A DNA stretch of 47,370 nucleotides from Rhodoferax sp. (GTDB lineage Bacteria; Pseudomonadota; Gammaproteobacteria; Burkholderiales; Burkholderiaceae_C): NCBI RefSeq assembly GCF_028689305.1, contig NZ_JAQTWM010000021.1, forward strand, positions 1-47,370, in the 5' to 3' direction. The stretch's first letter is position 1, and each line of letters starts with the position of its first letter. The notes beneath the pieces were generated by a model, which saw nothing but the letters and a program-made list of their open reading frames with translations, did not search any database and was not told the origin of the DNA. Below, in pieces: positions 8,201-15,612 of the stretch. The position numbers and the translations under genes were made by a program.

Positions 8201-9548
8201 TTTTGACCTCACCGTTTTCTTGCACCAGCCAGGACTGGATCGCGTTGTTGTGATAAATCGAGCGGGTGCCGCGCACCGCACGCAGTTGTTGGTAAGTGGG
8301 CTGAACAAAACCGGTGTCATCCATGGCCCGACTCTGGATGATGGCCGGCTTGCCGTCCCATACCCAATCCAGATTGAAGCGTGTCAGGGCTTTTGACAAC
8401 ACTGGGGACTCCAGGCGCGCGGTACGCCAGTTGCGGCCACCGTCGACCGAGACATCCACCTTCTTGATCTTGCCCTTGCCAGTCCAGGCCAAGCCGGTGA
8501 TGTTGTAGAACCCTTTGTCCAGCAACACCTGACCACCCGAGGGCGTGGTCACCACACTCTTGCATTCCTGTAAACCGGAGTACTGACGATGTTGGCCATT
8601 GGGCAGCAGGTCGATGTAGTGGACCGCCTCGTCCTTGGTAGCGTAGGGCATGTCACCCACTTCAATACGGCGCAGGTACTTGACCCAGCTGACGCCCTGA
8701 ATGCCCGGCACCACTAGGCGCAATGGGTAACCTTGCTCCGGGCGCAGCATTTCGCCGTTTTGCCCGTAGGCCACAAACACCTCGCCCGACTTGATGAGAC
8801 TCATCGGAATCGTGCGTGTCATGGAAGAGCCGTCAGCACCTTCGGCCAGCACAAACTTGCCATTTTTCAGATCGGCCCCGGCCATCTCCAGCAAGGTGAT
8901 CAGCGGTACACCGGTGAATTCGCTGCACGACACCATGCCATGGGTGTACTGGACCGTGGGCACCGCCACATTACCCCAGTCAACGGCAGTGTTGGCACCA
9001 CACTCGATGAAGTGAAAGCGCGACACCGAGGGCAAACGCATGATCTCATCGAGTGTGAACACTTTGGCAGCCTTGACCATGCCGTTGATCATCAGACGAT
9101 GCTTGGACGGGTCAATGTCCCACCACCCCTGGTGGTGGCGCTCGAAATGCAGACCGCTGGGCGTGACGATGCCAAACAGCGACTGCAAGGGGGCAAACGA
9201 GACCGAGGCCTGGGTAGTCTGGGTCAAACCCGGGCTTTGGCGGCGTTGCACATTGGCCTCGTATTGCGATGGTTTGCCGTAGCCATCGTTTTGCGCCACA
9301 CCCTGACCCAAACCCACACTATGGGCTGGCAATTTCAGGATATTGGGGTCACCCCCCTCGGTCGGCACGGGGTTGCCCTGCGCCAGCACAGCCGGCACCG
9401 CAGCACCGGCAGCGGCAGCGGCAAAAGCGTTGCGAATGAAATCGCGCCGCCCCTTTTTGGCTTCTCTGAAGACGGTCTTGATCCCGTCCTGATCGAGGAA
9501 ATTCTCAGGCGCCTTACGGACCCTGCCTGAGCTCAAACTCTGTTCCAT
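8184..9548 (-). CDS. soxC: SoxC, molybdenum subunit of sulfane dehydrogenase
   Basis: Member of the sulfite oxidase family and catalytic subunit of SoxCD in the periplasm. Of 454 residues, the first ~55 form a long Tat signal with GRRDFIRNAFAAAAAGAA. The molybdopterin ligand Cys lies in HFIECGANTAVDWG, and the family blocks HGMVSCSEFTGVPL, GYPLRLVVPGIQG and SVDGGRNW follow. It is the first structural gene after soxR, 53 bases downstream. AAAGGAG stands just before ATG 9548. No separate promoter is evident in that gap, so soxR and sox genes are probably cotranscribed. Confidence 0.97.
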   Translation of the reverse strand: MEQSLSSGRVRKAPENFLDQDGIKTVFREAKKGRRDFIRNAFAAAAAGAAVPAVLAQGNPVPTEGGDPNILKLPAHSVGLGQGVAQNDGYGKPSQYEANVQRRQSPGLTQTTQASVSFAPLQSLFGIVTPSGLHFERHHQGWWDIDPSKHRLMINGMVKAAKVFTLDEIMRLPSVSRFHFIECGANTAVDWGNVAVPTVQYTHGMVSCSEFTGVPLITLLEMAGADLKNGKFVLAEGADGSSMTRTIPMSLIKSGEVFVAYGQNGEMLRPEQGYPLRLVVPGIQGVSWVKYLRRIEVGDMPYATKDEAVHYIDLLPNGQHRQYSGLQECKSVVTTPSGGQVLLDKGFYNITGLAWTGKGKIKKVDVSVDGGRNWRTARLESPVLSKALTRFNLDWVWDGKPAIIQSRAMDDTGFVQPTYQQLRAVRGTRSIYHNNAIQSWLVQENGEVKNVQVS

Positions 9549-9601
9549 TCAAAAACTCCTTTGAGGCACCAAATGGCCAACCAAAACATTTCGCAATCCG
9601 T

Positions 9602-9943
9602 TCACTCCAGAGTCAACAGATTGCGCACCTTCTTCCCACCGCCGACTTGAGCGCAGACCACCTTGCACACCATCACAGCCGAGTCATCCGCAATTCGGTA
9701 AAACACCTGCTGCCCTTTGCGCCGTTTGGCCACCACCCCCGCCTGATACAACACATTCAGATGCCGCGACATATTGGACTGGGACGCCTCAATCTGCTCC
9801 AGCAGCACCGATACGTTTCTTTCTCCACCGCACAACACACTGATGATCTGCAAACGCAACGGCGTCGACAGCACACCAAAAAGTTCTGCAGCTCGTGCCA
9901 GCGCCTGCGCAGCATCTTTTTGAGAAGTCTGTTGTGTTGTCAT
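9602..9943 (-). CDS. soxR: SoxR-type ArsR-family persulfide-sensing repressor
   Basis: Winged-helix repressor of 113 residues, expected to control the sox operon. Cysteines sit at the positions used by SoxR/BigR/SqrR-type persulfide sensors: Cys38 (VLCGGERNVS) and Cys93 with a nearby Cys97 (VMVCKVVCAQ). The recognition helix is QSNMSRHLNVLYQAGVV, followed by the wing RRKGQQVFYRI. In that subgroup reactive sulfur links the two cysteines and releases DNA. Application here rests on these residues and the position directly ahead of soxC. It has a paralogue at 17874. The upstream dyad at 9959-9980 overlaps a TATAAT -10 element, suggesting autorepression. The 5' leader would be very short and no Shine-Dalgarno is visible. 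Confidence 0.93.
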   Translation of the reverse strand: MTTQQTSQKDAAQALARAAELFGVLSTPLRLQIISVLCGGERNVSVLLEQIEASQSNMSRHLNVLYQAGVVAKRRKGQQVFYRIADDSAVMVCKVVCAQVGGGKKVRNLLTLE

Positions 9944-9956
9944 TTATTTGCATATC

Positions 9957-9980
9957 ATTATATTGACAGTTACGAATATA
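9957..9980 (-). promoter_or_regulatory. soxR/sox promoter with operator-like dyad
   Basis: On the minus strand TATATT-N10-AATATA is a perfect six-base dyad (9980-9959). Its downstream arm overlaps TATAAT (9962-9957), a consensus -10 element, 13 bases before the soxR start codon. A larger dyad TTGCAT..ATGCAA frames it (9948-9990). The geometry fits an ArsR-family operator blocking the promoter. No good -35 is visible. The binding protein is inferred. Confidence 0.55.
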
Positions 9981-9993
9981 TAGGATGCAATTT

Positions 9994-10008
9994 CCCCAAC
10001 CATTGGGG
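9994..10008. terminator. Hairpin between cytochrome c gene and soxR promoter
   Basis: CCCCAA-CCA-TTGGGG is a perfect six-pair stem just downstream of the stop codon of the small cytochrome gene. Only on the plus strand is it followed by TTTT, and no plus-strand gene ends here. It may therefore be a weak 3'-end hairpin for the leftward operon rather than a true terminator. Confidence 0.35.
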
Positions 10009-10015
10009 TTTTCAC

Positions 10016-10333
10016 TTATTTGAAGCGGTAGTGGTCTCGATTGAGAACCGCTGAAACCGAAGTCACCTCTTCCGGGAAAAGGCCCAGATTGAGCTGCTGA
10101 TTGCAGGCTTCCACCATGCCACGCAAGGCACCCAGTGAGTTGACTTTTCCGGCAGGCCGGTACATGGCACTGCCATCACCACCAACTCGACTCTGATGGC
10201 AAGCGGTGCACTTGTTGTCCGCAATGAGTTTTTCTCCCAGCTTGAGGTCAGCGCCCTCATAGAGCGCTGGCACAGTCTGGGCACCAGCTGACACTGCGCA
10301 CCATAACGCTGCGAGAACATAGGCTTTTTTCAT
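10016..10333 (-). CDS. Small periplasmic monoheme cytochrome c
   Basis: Protein of 105 residues with a Sec signal (MKKAYVLAALWCAVSAGAQ) and one heme site, CTACHQSRVGGDGSAM. The C-terminal part contains an extra Cys (MVEACNQQLNLGLFPEEV) and ends NRDHYRFK. A classical distal Met in the usual C-terminal position is not obvious, so the sixth heme ligand is uncertain. It is the last gene of the operon DUF302 lipoprotein, FadL-like protein, cytochrome, and stands directly upstream of the sox operon. A role as electron acceptor for periplasmic sulfur chemistry is plausible from location only. ATG 10333 was chosen for the signal peptide. Confidence 0.85.
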   Translation of the reverse strand: MKKAYVLAALWCAVSAGAQTVPALYEGADLKLGEKLIADNKCTACHQSRVGGDGSAMYRPAGKVNSLGALRGMVEACNQQLNLGLFPEEVTSVSAVLNRDHYRFK

Positions 10334-10406
10334 ATCGGGCTGCTTTCTGCTGAAATGAACAAATGCCCCCGGGCACACCACGCATGCCCAGGAGTGCATC
10401 ACCCCA

Positions 10407-11747
10407 TCAAAAACGGTGGCTGTACATGAATTGCCAATTGGTCTGTCCGTGGGATATTTCCACCCCCTGGCCACTGGTCACCGTCACCTTGGGAGCCATC
10501 GTCACAGAAGCGTTCAACTCATCCACTGGCGACACCTTGTATCCAAACCCCAAAGTCACGTGATCTTTCACAATGGCCGGAAACAAAGGATTGACATAGG
10601 TGTCCGGCACAGGATTGCCGGCCAGATTCAAACCCGCACGCAAGGTCAGCTGTTCATTGGCTTTCCAGGCCATGCCCAGATTCAATACTGACTGATCCTT
10701 CCAGTCCTGCTGCATGGCAAAGTTGACCGAACCGCCCATGCCAGAACTGTCATAACGCATCCTGAAGCTCTTCATGGCATCAGCCCAGCCGATGTACTTC
10801 AAGTCAGCCGCCAGAAGCAGTGACGGATTGACCTGCCAACTTGCACCAACCGCCAGCACCGAAGGCATTTGAAAGTCGATCACGGTGATTTGACCGTTGT
10901 CGACAAAACCAGGCGCGGTCATGCTCGCCGCACTGCTGGCGGTCTTCATGTCACTGAGCGCCGACTTGAACTGATACGACCCGCCCAACACCACGTCTTT
11001 ATTGACTTTATAGGTCGCCCCCAATGACGCACCAAATCCCGTTGCCTTGGCAGCGCCGGTGAAATCATTGCTGTCCGAAAAGGCGACGCGAGCCCAAGGT
11101 GCACCAGCAAGCGCCGGCAATGCATTGGCCAGATTTCCTGTAGGCGCAACGCCCGAGGCTTGCGCCATACCCGCCAGTTGCATGCCAGTTGCCGCCATCA
11201 TCATGTCGAGCGATGACCACATGTATTTCAGTGTGGCACCCACCGTCAGATTCGGATTGACTTGATAAGCCAGTGGAAAGATGAGGTTACCCACCCCCAA
11301 CTCCGAGCGGGCGGTTGCGGCGGAGCCGCCGGCCATGAAAGACGTTGCGTCGTATTCCGTCCCCATCCCACCTTGGGCAAACATGCCAACACCATAGGTG
11401 TAGGCACCATTGCGTTTGACATAGCCAAAAGCCGGCATGATGTACGAAGTGCCCTTGGAATCCGCGCTCATACCGAAAGCAGGAATGCTGCTCTTGACAT
11501 CCGGCCCCAAAATGCCAATGGCCAGATCCAGACGCGAACTACCATCCTCCATCATGCCCAGCGTTGCCGGATTTTGAGCCATGGCTGCATTGCCGTGATC
11601 GATGGCCTGGGACGCCCCGCCCATGCCAGTGGAAATCGGCCCATATCCTTCCATCAACATGCCGTTGGTGGCCATGGCTGCGGTCATGGGCAGCGCCAGC
11701 GCCGCCGCAGTCACAACAGCACGAAGTTTGAATTTTGGATTCATCAT
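10407..11747 (-). CDS. FadL/OmpP1/TodX-family outer-membrane transporter
   Basis: Predicted outer-membrane beta-barrel of 446 residues. A signal peptide (KLRAVVTAAALALPMTAAMA) is followed by the FadL-type hatch region, ATNGMLMEGYGPISTGMGGA. Then come alternating amphipathic strands and a C-terminal Phe (QFMYSHRF), typical of barrels recognised by BAM. FadL proteins take up hydrophobic molecules such as long-chain fatty acids or aromatics. The setting, between a DUF302 lipoprotein and a cytochrome c inside a sulfur-oxidation island, suggests a different hydrophobic cargo (sulfur or polysulfides would fit), but that is speculation. The gap to the cytochrome gene downstream is 73 bases. Confidence 0.88.
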   Translation of the reverse strand: MMNPKFKLRAVVTAAALALPMTAAMATNGMLMEGYGPISTGMGGASQAIDHGNAAMAQNPATLGMMEDGSSRLDLAIGILGPDVKSSIPAFGMSADSKGTSYIMPAFGYVKRNGAYTYGVGMFAQGGMGTEYDATSFMAGGSAATARSELGVGNLIFPLAYQVNPNLTVGATLKYMWSSLDMMMAATGMQLAGMAQASGVAPTGNLANALPALAGAPWARVAFSDSNDFTGAAKATGFGASLGATYKVNKDVVLGGSYQFKSALSDMKTASSAASMTAPGFVDNGQITVIDFQMPSVLAVGASWQVNPSLLLAADLKYIGWADAMKSFRMRYDSSGMGGSVNFAMQQDWKDQSVLNLGMAWKANEQLTLRAGLNLAGNPVPDTYVNPLFPAIVKDHVTLGFGYKVSPVDELNASVTMAPKVTVTSGQGVEISHGQTNWQFMYSHRF

Positions 11748-11781
11748 GATGGTTTCCCGTTGTTAATGTATGGCCAGTGAA

Positions 11782-12354
11782 TCAGAAGTCACCGCTGGCT
11801 GCCCGGTCCATCATCTGATAGATGGTTTCACGCACTTTCCAGGCTTCCTCCTTCAGTGGCGATGGCAGTTTACGACCCATTTTGACCATCATGTCCATGT
11901 TCAAGGTGTAAATCCACAGCCCATCTTCTTTTTCGACAACCGTTAAACGGCAAGGAAGATACGCTGACATGGCCGGACTGAAATCAACCATGATGCGAGC
12001 AGTGGTTGGTGAGCAATAGGAGTACACCTTAAGGAATTTTTGCTTGACCCCTGTGCGTGCTTCCAGTTCTTTTGACAAAGGCAACTCCCCCACACTCTTC
12101 ATATTGCGCTCAGCAGAAATTTGCGCAAAAGCTTGCTCGATGTCGTTCACCGTCAAGCCAGCCTTGACCTTGCGCGACCAGGTTGTGGCTACGGCGATAT
12201 CTCCCTCACCCTCTACCCACTTGTCCCACATTTTGCTGGCCTCGGCACCTGCACCATCTTCAAGTTTGCCCATGGTGCTGATCGTGCCGCAACCGGTCAA
12301 AAATACAGCGGCCAGCAAAGGCAGCCAAAGAAGCTTTCGGGTTAAAGAGTTCAC
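11782..12354 (-). CDS. DUF302 lipoprotein
   Basis: Predicted lipoprotein of 190 residues: signal LTRKLLWLPLLAAVFLTGC with Cys22 as lipidation site. The C-terminal ~90 residues match DUF302 (blocks GVKQKFLKVYSYCSPTTAR, MSAYLPCRLTVVE and IYTLNMDMM), with two cysteines in the conserved places. DUF302 proteins are of unknown function and are often found beside sulfur or redox genes. The start is GTG 12354, supported by AAGGA six bases upstream; no better ATG exists. It is the first gene of the leftward operon with the FadL-like barrel and the cytochrome. An FNR box and a dyad shared with the fcc operon lie upstream. Confidence 0.85.
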   Translation of the reverse strand: MNSLTRKLLWLPLLAAVFLTGCGTISTMGKLEDGAGAEASKMWDKWVEGEGDIAVATTWSRKVKAGLTVNDIEQAFAQISAERNMKSVGELPLSKELEARTGVKQKFLKVYSYCSPTTARIMVDFSPAMSAYLPCRLTVVEKEDGLWIYTLNMDMMVKMGRKLPSPLKEEAWKVRETIYQMMDRAASGDF

Positions 12355-12424
12355 GTGTTGTCCTTATTCATACAGGTTGTAATGGCGTTGCCGCGGGCTA
12401 AAAATCAAAAATCAGACGTTTGCT

Positions 12425-12438
12425 CTGATTTATATCAA
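12425..12438. promoter_or_regulatory. FNR-type box upstream of the DUF302 operon
   Basis: CTGAT-TTAT-ATCAA on the plus strand (TTGAT-ATAA-ATCAG on the minus) matches nine of ten positions of the TTGAT-N4-ATCAA consensus. It lies ~77 bases upstream of GTG 12354. The gene for an FNR-like protein with an ETVSR recognition helix starts 0.8 kb away, at 13246. Binding is inferred. Confidence 0.65.
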
Positions 12439-12444
12439 TCATCC

Positions 12445-12465
12445 ATTACTTAATTCTGTAGTGAT
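12445..12465. promoter_or_regulatory. Operator-like dyad A, shared with the fcc promoter
   Basis: ATTACT-N9-AGTGAT is a six-base dyad with one mismatch. It contains the 11-mer ACTTAATTCTG (12448-12458) found again at 17285-17295. The wider match is AT[TC]ACTTAATTCTG(A)TAG(AT)TGAT[AG]TTA. It lies upstream of the FNR box relative to the DUF302 operon. Confidence 0.55.
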
Positions 12466-12541
12466 ATTAGGAACTACCCTTAGCCCGTCAAAAAATGCAG
12501 GTGAGAAACTCGGAACCCATCACCAGAGAAGTGTGCGATGT

Positions 12542-13246
12542 TCAGTCCGATGGCATGAAGTCGGTTCGCATGACACGATAGATGCGTCCTTGCTTATCCA
12601 GCGGCTGAATCACCCCATCCCGAACCAGGCGACTGATCTCACGGCTTACGGTTTCGAGTTTGAGATCCAGCATGGAACCCATGTCTTCACGCGAAAACAA
12701 GATGGAAACATCACCATTGGTCGAGCTACGCATTTTCAACACCAAATTGCCGACACGGCGACGAGCTGTGCCAAAGTTCATATCAGCCAGCCAGTCGTCC
12801 GCATCCTTGAGCGCACGCTGCCACTTTTGCATCAATTGGGAATGAAGACGCGGGCTGCTGCCAGCAAGCCTCTGGATGACGTCAAGCGGGATACGGCACA
12901 CCGACACTGCCGTTAATGCCACAGCGTCACTGTCGTAATGCGCAGAAGCCAACGCCTCCAGGCCCACAACATCGCCAGGACGCAACACCCTGACGATCCG
13001 CGGGCGCCCATCCAGGGTGCTACGCACCAGCTTCACCATGCCATGACGCAAGGTAAAAATGCCTTTTGCCGCATCACCTTCATTAAACAGGCTGGCACCC
13101 GGCAAATACTCCAGGTCGTCAATCGGGGCATGAATCAGTCCGAAATCATGCTCATTGAGATCTGCAAACAGCACCATGTCACGGATCCCGCACACTCGGC
13201 AATCGGAAGTACCACGCCATGCCGACTCTGTTTTGACAGAAATCAC
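12542..13246 (-). CDS. Crp/Fnr-family regulator, FNR-like
   Basis: Regulator of 234 residues: N-terminal cyclic-nucleotide-binding-type fold (YLPGASLFNEGDAAKGIFTL) and C-terminal helix-turn-helix (MLDLKLETVSREISRLV). The ETVSR recognition helix is the FNR rather than the CRP type (RETVGR). Cysteines are Cys16 and Cys19 in SDCRVCGIRDM near the N-terminus, and Cys117, near the place of FNR Cys122. Four ligands for a classical FNR cluster are not all obvious, so the sensor chemistry is uncertain. The start is GTG 13246: it keeps the CXXC motif and has GAAGGG six bases upstream. ATG 13177 would lose the motif. It follows the thioredoxin gene by ten bases and is probably cotranscribed. It is the likely reader of the FNR box at 12425. 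Confidence 0.9.
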   Translation of the reverse strand: MISVKTESAWRGTSDCRVCGIRDMVLFADLNEHDFGLIHAPIDDLEYLPGASLFNEGDAAKGIFTLRHGMVKLVRSTLDGRPRIVRVLRPGDVVGLEALASAHYDSDAVALTAVSVCRIPLDVIQRLAGSSPRLHSQLMQKWQRALKDADDWLADMNFGTARRRVGNLVLKMRSSTNGDVSILFSREDMGSMLDLKLETVSREISRLVRDGVIQPLDKQGRIYRVMRTDFMPSD

Positions 13247-13256
13247 GGTTAACCCT

Positions 13257-13748
13257 TCAGACCTGCACCGCCGCGCGGGCGGTATGCAAGCGCTCATCAA
13301 GATAAGCGCCGTAGAAATCTGGAATATAACCACCCACCAGACGTTCCGCCACCTCAACACCACCCCGGCCAAAAAACAGGACCGTCGGTGCCACCTTGAT
13401 ACCCCACTTGCGAATCAACTGGTCCTGGGTCTGCTGCGCGCCAGCAAAATCCAGCACCATTTGCCGACTACGCATGTCAATTTGCACAATCGACAAACCC
13501 TGCTGGTTTTGCAGCGGCAACAAATAGTTTTCACGAGCAATCCGGCAAAACGGGCACCCGTCCAGACTCACCATCACCACCAGGGGACTGTTTCTTTTCA
13601 ACGCCAGAGTCAGTTCATCCAAAAGGGAAGTCGGTACCGGCAAACTAACTGACGCAGCCTGGGCAGGCTTCACGATCCCGCCCCCCAGAGTCAGAGCGGC
13701 TCCAGCCAGCCAGTCACGCCGCGTCAAGGGTTGAGCCCCAAGCGTCAT
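13257..13748 (-). CDS. Periplasmic thioredoxin-fold protein with CPFC motif
   Basis: Protein of 163 residues: N-terminal Tat-like signal (LTRRDWLAGAALTLGGG, cleavage near AQAA), then a thioredoxin fold with active site LDGCPFCRIARENY and the cis-Pro segment KVAPTVLFFGRGG. Resembles SoxW/thiol-disulfide proteins of sulfur oxidisers. It has the same CPFC signature as the sox-linked thioredoxin at 2310. ATG 13748 has AGGAG eight bases upstream; the open frame extends to 13883 but gives no better signal. It is divergent from the YeeE transporter and cotranscribed with the FNR-like regulator. It may supply reductant to a periplasmic sulfur carrier; this is inferred. Confidence 0.82.
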   Translation of the reverse strand: MTLGAQPLTRRDWLAGAALTLGGGIVKPAQAASVSLPVPTSLLDELTLALKRNSPLVVMVSLDGCPFCRIARENYLLPLQNQQGLSIVQIDMRSRQMVLDFAGAQQTQDQLIRKWGIKVAPTVLFFGRGGVEVAERLVGGYIPDFYGAYLDERLHTARAAVQV

Positions 13749-13897
13749 TGCCCATGCTCCTGCTTCAGCAGCCAAGCTGGCAAACCATACATCCTCATGA
13801 ATAGCAGTAGTTGTCTCACACTCTGGCTCCCAATAAATCAGCCCGGATTGCTCGGCTACGGGTGTAATATAAGCGAAATACAAATTAACAGACTATC

Positions 13898-14995
13898 ATG
13901 AATTTCACAACGCTGATTGAAAGCTTCGGAGAAAAGACCATTTTGGCTGCTGGTGGTCTGTTGATTGGCGCATTTTTTGGCTTTTTTGCCCAACGATCCA
14001 AGTTTTGCCTGCGTGCAGCGACGCTTGAGTTCTGGCATCGTCACTTCGGCGAGAAGGTGGCGGTCTGGTTGCTCGCTTTTTCCAGTGCGGTGGTGGGTGT
14101 CCAATGGCTGACCCTGACCCAACACATGGACAGTGGCGCGGCTCGCCAGATCGCTGCGACTGGCAGCATCTCAGGCGCCTTGGTGGGTGGTTTGATGTTT
14201 GGGGCCGGCATGATTCTGACCCGAGGTTGTGCCAGCCGTTTGCTGATTCTGTCCGCCAACGGTAATCTGCGTGCCCTGTTGTCGGGCCTGATCTTTGCGG
14301 TAACGGCCCAAGCCGCTTTGGCTGGTGCATTGTCCCCCCTGCGCGAAACGATCAGTGGATGGTGGACCGTGGGAGGTGGACTTTCGCGGGATCTGCTGGC
14401 TCTGACCGGTGCTGGCCCATGGGGTGGACTCGCGTTTGGTTTGATCTGGCTGGTGGCGGCGCTTTATTTTTCCATCCGCAGTGGTTGGGGGCTGTGGAAG
14501 TGGGTTGGCGGCATCGGTACCGGGTTGATGGTCGCCGCGGGATGGGGGTTTAATTATTGGATGTCAAAGAATTCTTTTGAAGTGATTCCAGTTCAGGGCC
14601 TGACATTCAGCGGTCCCTCTGCCGAATGGTTGATGCGGGTACTGGCCTCCCCGGCACCTGAGATCGGATTTAACGCTGGCTTGGTGCCGGGCGTATTTTT
14701 AGGCTCCTTGACCGGCGCATGGGTCGGCAAGGATTTCAAGCTGGAAGGTTTTTCCGACGGCTACAGCATGCGACGCTACATCGCCGGGGCGATTCTGATG
14801 GGGTTCGGCGCCATGCTGGCCGGTGGCTGCGCTGTGGGAGCAGGCATCACCGGTGGCGCCATCTTCGCCATGACCGCCTGGCTGTCGCTGGCAGGCATGT
14901 GGCTCGGAGCCGGGGTTGCGGACCGTCTGATTGATGCCCAGCCATCAAACACCAACCAGGCAACCAGTGACCAGACTGGCCGGCTGGCTCCGTGA
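13898..14995 (+). CDS. YeeE/YedE-family sulfur-compound transporter
   Basis: Integral membrane protein of 365 residues with about nine to ten hydrophobic segments. It shows the conserved cysteine motifs of the YeeE/YedE (TsuA) family: AQRSKFCLRAA near residue 35, ILTRGCASRLL near 110, and MLAGGCAVGAGITGG near the C-terminus. Characterised members import thiosulfate through a relay of cysteines. Members beside sulfur-oxidation genes probably move thiosulfate or sulfane sulfur between periplasm and cytoplasm. It is the only gene on this strand between the two leftward sulfur operons. The 149-base region shared with the divergent thioredoxin gene must hold its promoter. No strong Shine-Dalgarno precedes ATG 13898. 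Confidence 0.9.
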   Translation: MNFTTLIESFGEKTILAAGGLLIGAFFGFFAQRSKFCLRAATLEFWHRHFGEKVAVWLLAFSSAVVGVQWLTLTQHMDSGAARQIAATGSISGALVGGLMFGAGMILTRGCASRLLILSANGNLRALLSGLIFAVTAQAALAGALSPLRETISGWWTVGGGLSRDLLALTGAGPWGGLAFGLIWLVAALYFSIRSGWGLWKWVGGIGTGLMVAAGWGFNYWMSKNSFEVIPVQGLTFSGPSAEWLMRVLASPAPEIGFNAGLVPGVFLGSLTGAWVGKDFKLEGFSDGYSMRRYIAGAILMGFGAMLAGGCAVGAGITGGAIFAMTAWLSLAGMWLGAGVADRLIDAQPSNTNQATSDQTGRLAP

Positions 14996-15001
14996 GCCGG
15001 C
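14979..15001. terminator. Hairpin between convergent YeeE and fccA genes
   Basis: GCCGGCT-N9-AGCCGGC forms a perfect seven-pair stem covering the stop codon of the transporter gene and abutting that of the convergent cytochrome gene. It is followed on the plus strand by TATTTA but by no true U-tract. Probably a shared 3'-end hairpin. Confidence 0.45.
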
Positions 15002-15606
15002 TATTTACCGCTGACGTATTCAGCAACCGCCGCCATTTCCAGTGGTGACATCTTGCTGACGACTGCATGCATCACTGCATTGTCATTGGTGCGCTCTCTC
15101 TGATGAAACAGCTTGAGCTGTGTCTCGACATAAGAAGCGTACTGCCCGGCCAGTCGTGGCAATGAAGCGGTACCCAAGCCATCCTTGCCATGACAACTGG
15201 CACACGCCGGGACACCACTGAACTTGTTGCCAACATTAAAAATATATCGTCCGACGGCGGCCAGTTCGGCATCTTTTGCAGGTTCTGGTGGCACAGCCTT
15301 TTTTTCAAAATACTGACCCAGAGCCAACATCTCATCCGATGTCAGACGCGCCGACATGTCTGCCATGGCGGTACTCTTGCGATTGCCTGCCTTGAAGTTT
15401 TCAAGCTGTTTGGCGATGTACTGGGAGTGCTGGCCCGCCAGCCGAGGAAATATCTCGCTGGAAGACTCACCATCGCTGCCATGGCACAAAAAGCACGAAC
15501 CATTGACAATCTTCTCAGCGCGCACCTGGTCAACCTGTGCCCATACAGGGCCAATGGCCAACCCGAGCGCAACTGCAGCAACGTGACTTATTTTGACCCG
15601 TCTCAT
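15001..15606 (-). CDS. fccA: Diheme cytochrome c4-type subunit of sulfide dehydrogenase
   Basis: Periplasmic diheme cytochrome of 201 residues with signal peptide (SHVAAVALGLAIGPVWAQ). Two homologous halves each carry a heme site and the c4 signature: CFLCHGSDGESSSEIFPRLAGQ and CASCHGKDGLGTASLPRLAGQ. It follows fccB by only six bases and is therefore called the electron-accepting FccA/SoxE subunit of flavocytochrome c sulfide dehydrogenase. By sequence alone it could be an ordinary cytochrome c4. Confidence 0.85.
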   Translation of the reverse strand: MRRVKISHVAAVALGLAIGPVWAQVDQVRAEKIVNGSCFLCHGSDGESSSEIFPRLAGQHSQYIAKQLENFKAGNRKSTAMADMSARLTSDEMLALGQYFEKKAVPPEPAKDAELAAVGRYIFNVGNKFSGVPACASCHGKDGLGTASLPRLAGQYASYVETQLKLFHQRERTNDNAVMHAVVSKMSPLEMAAVAEYVSGK

Positions 15607-15612
15607 CTCGGT

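Noticed and set aside
7236..8396. Open frame of 386 codons on the plus strand
   Set aside because: Antisense to soxD, which has two heme motifs and a signal peptide; the plus-strand product has no motif.
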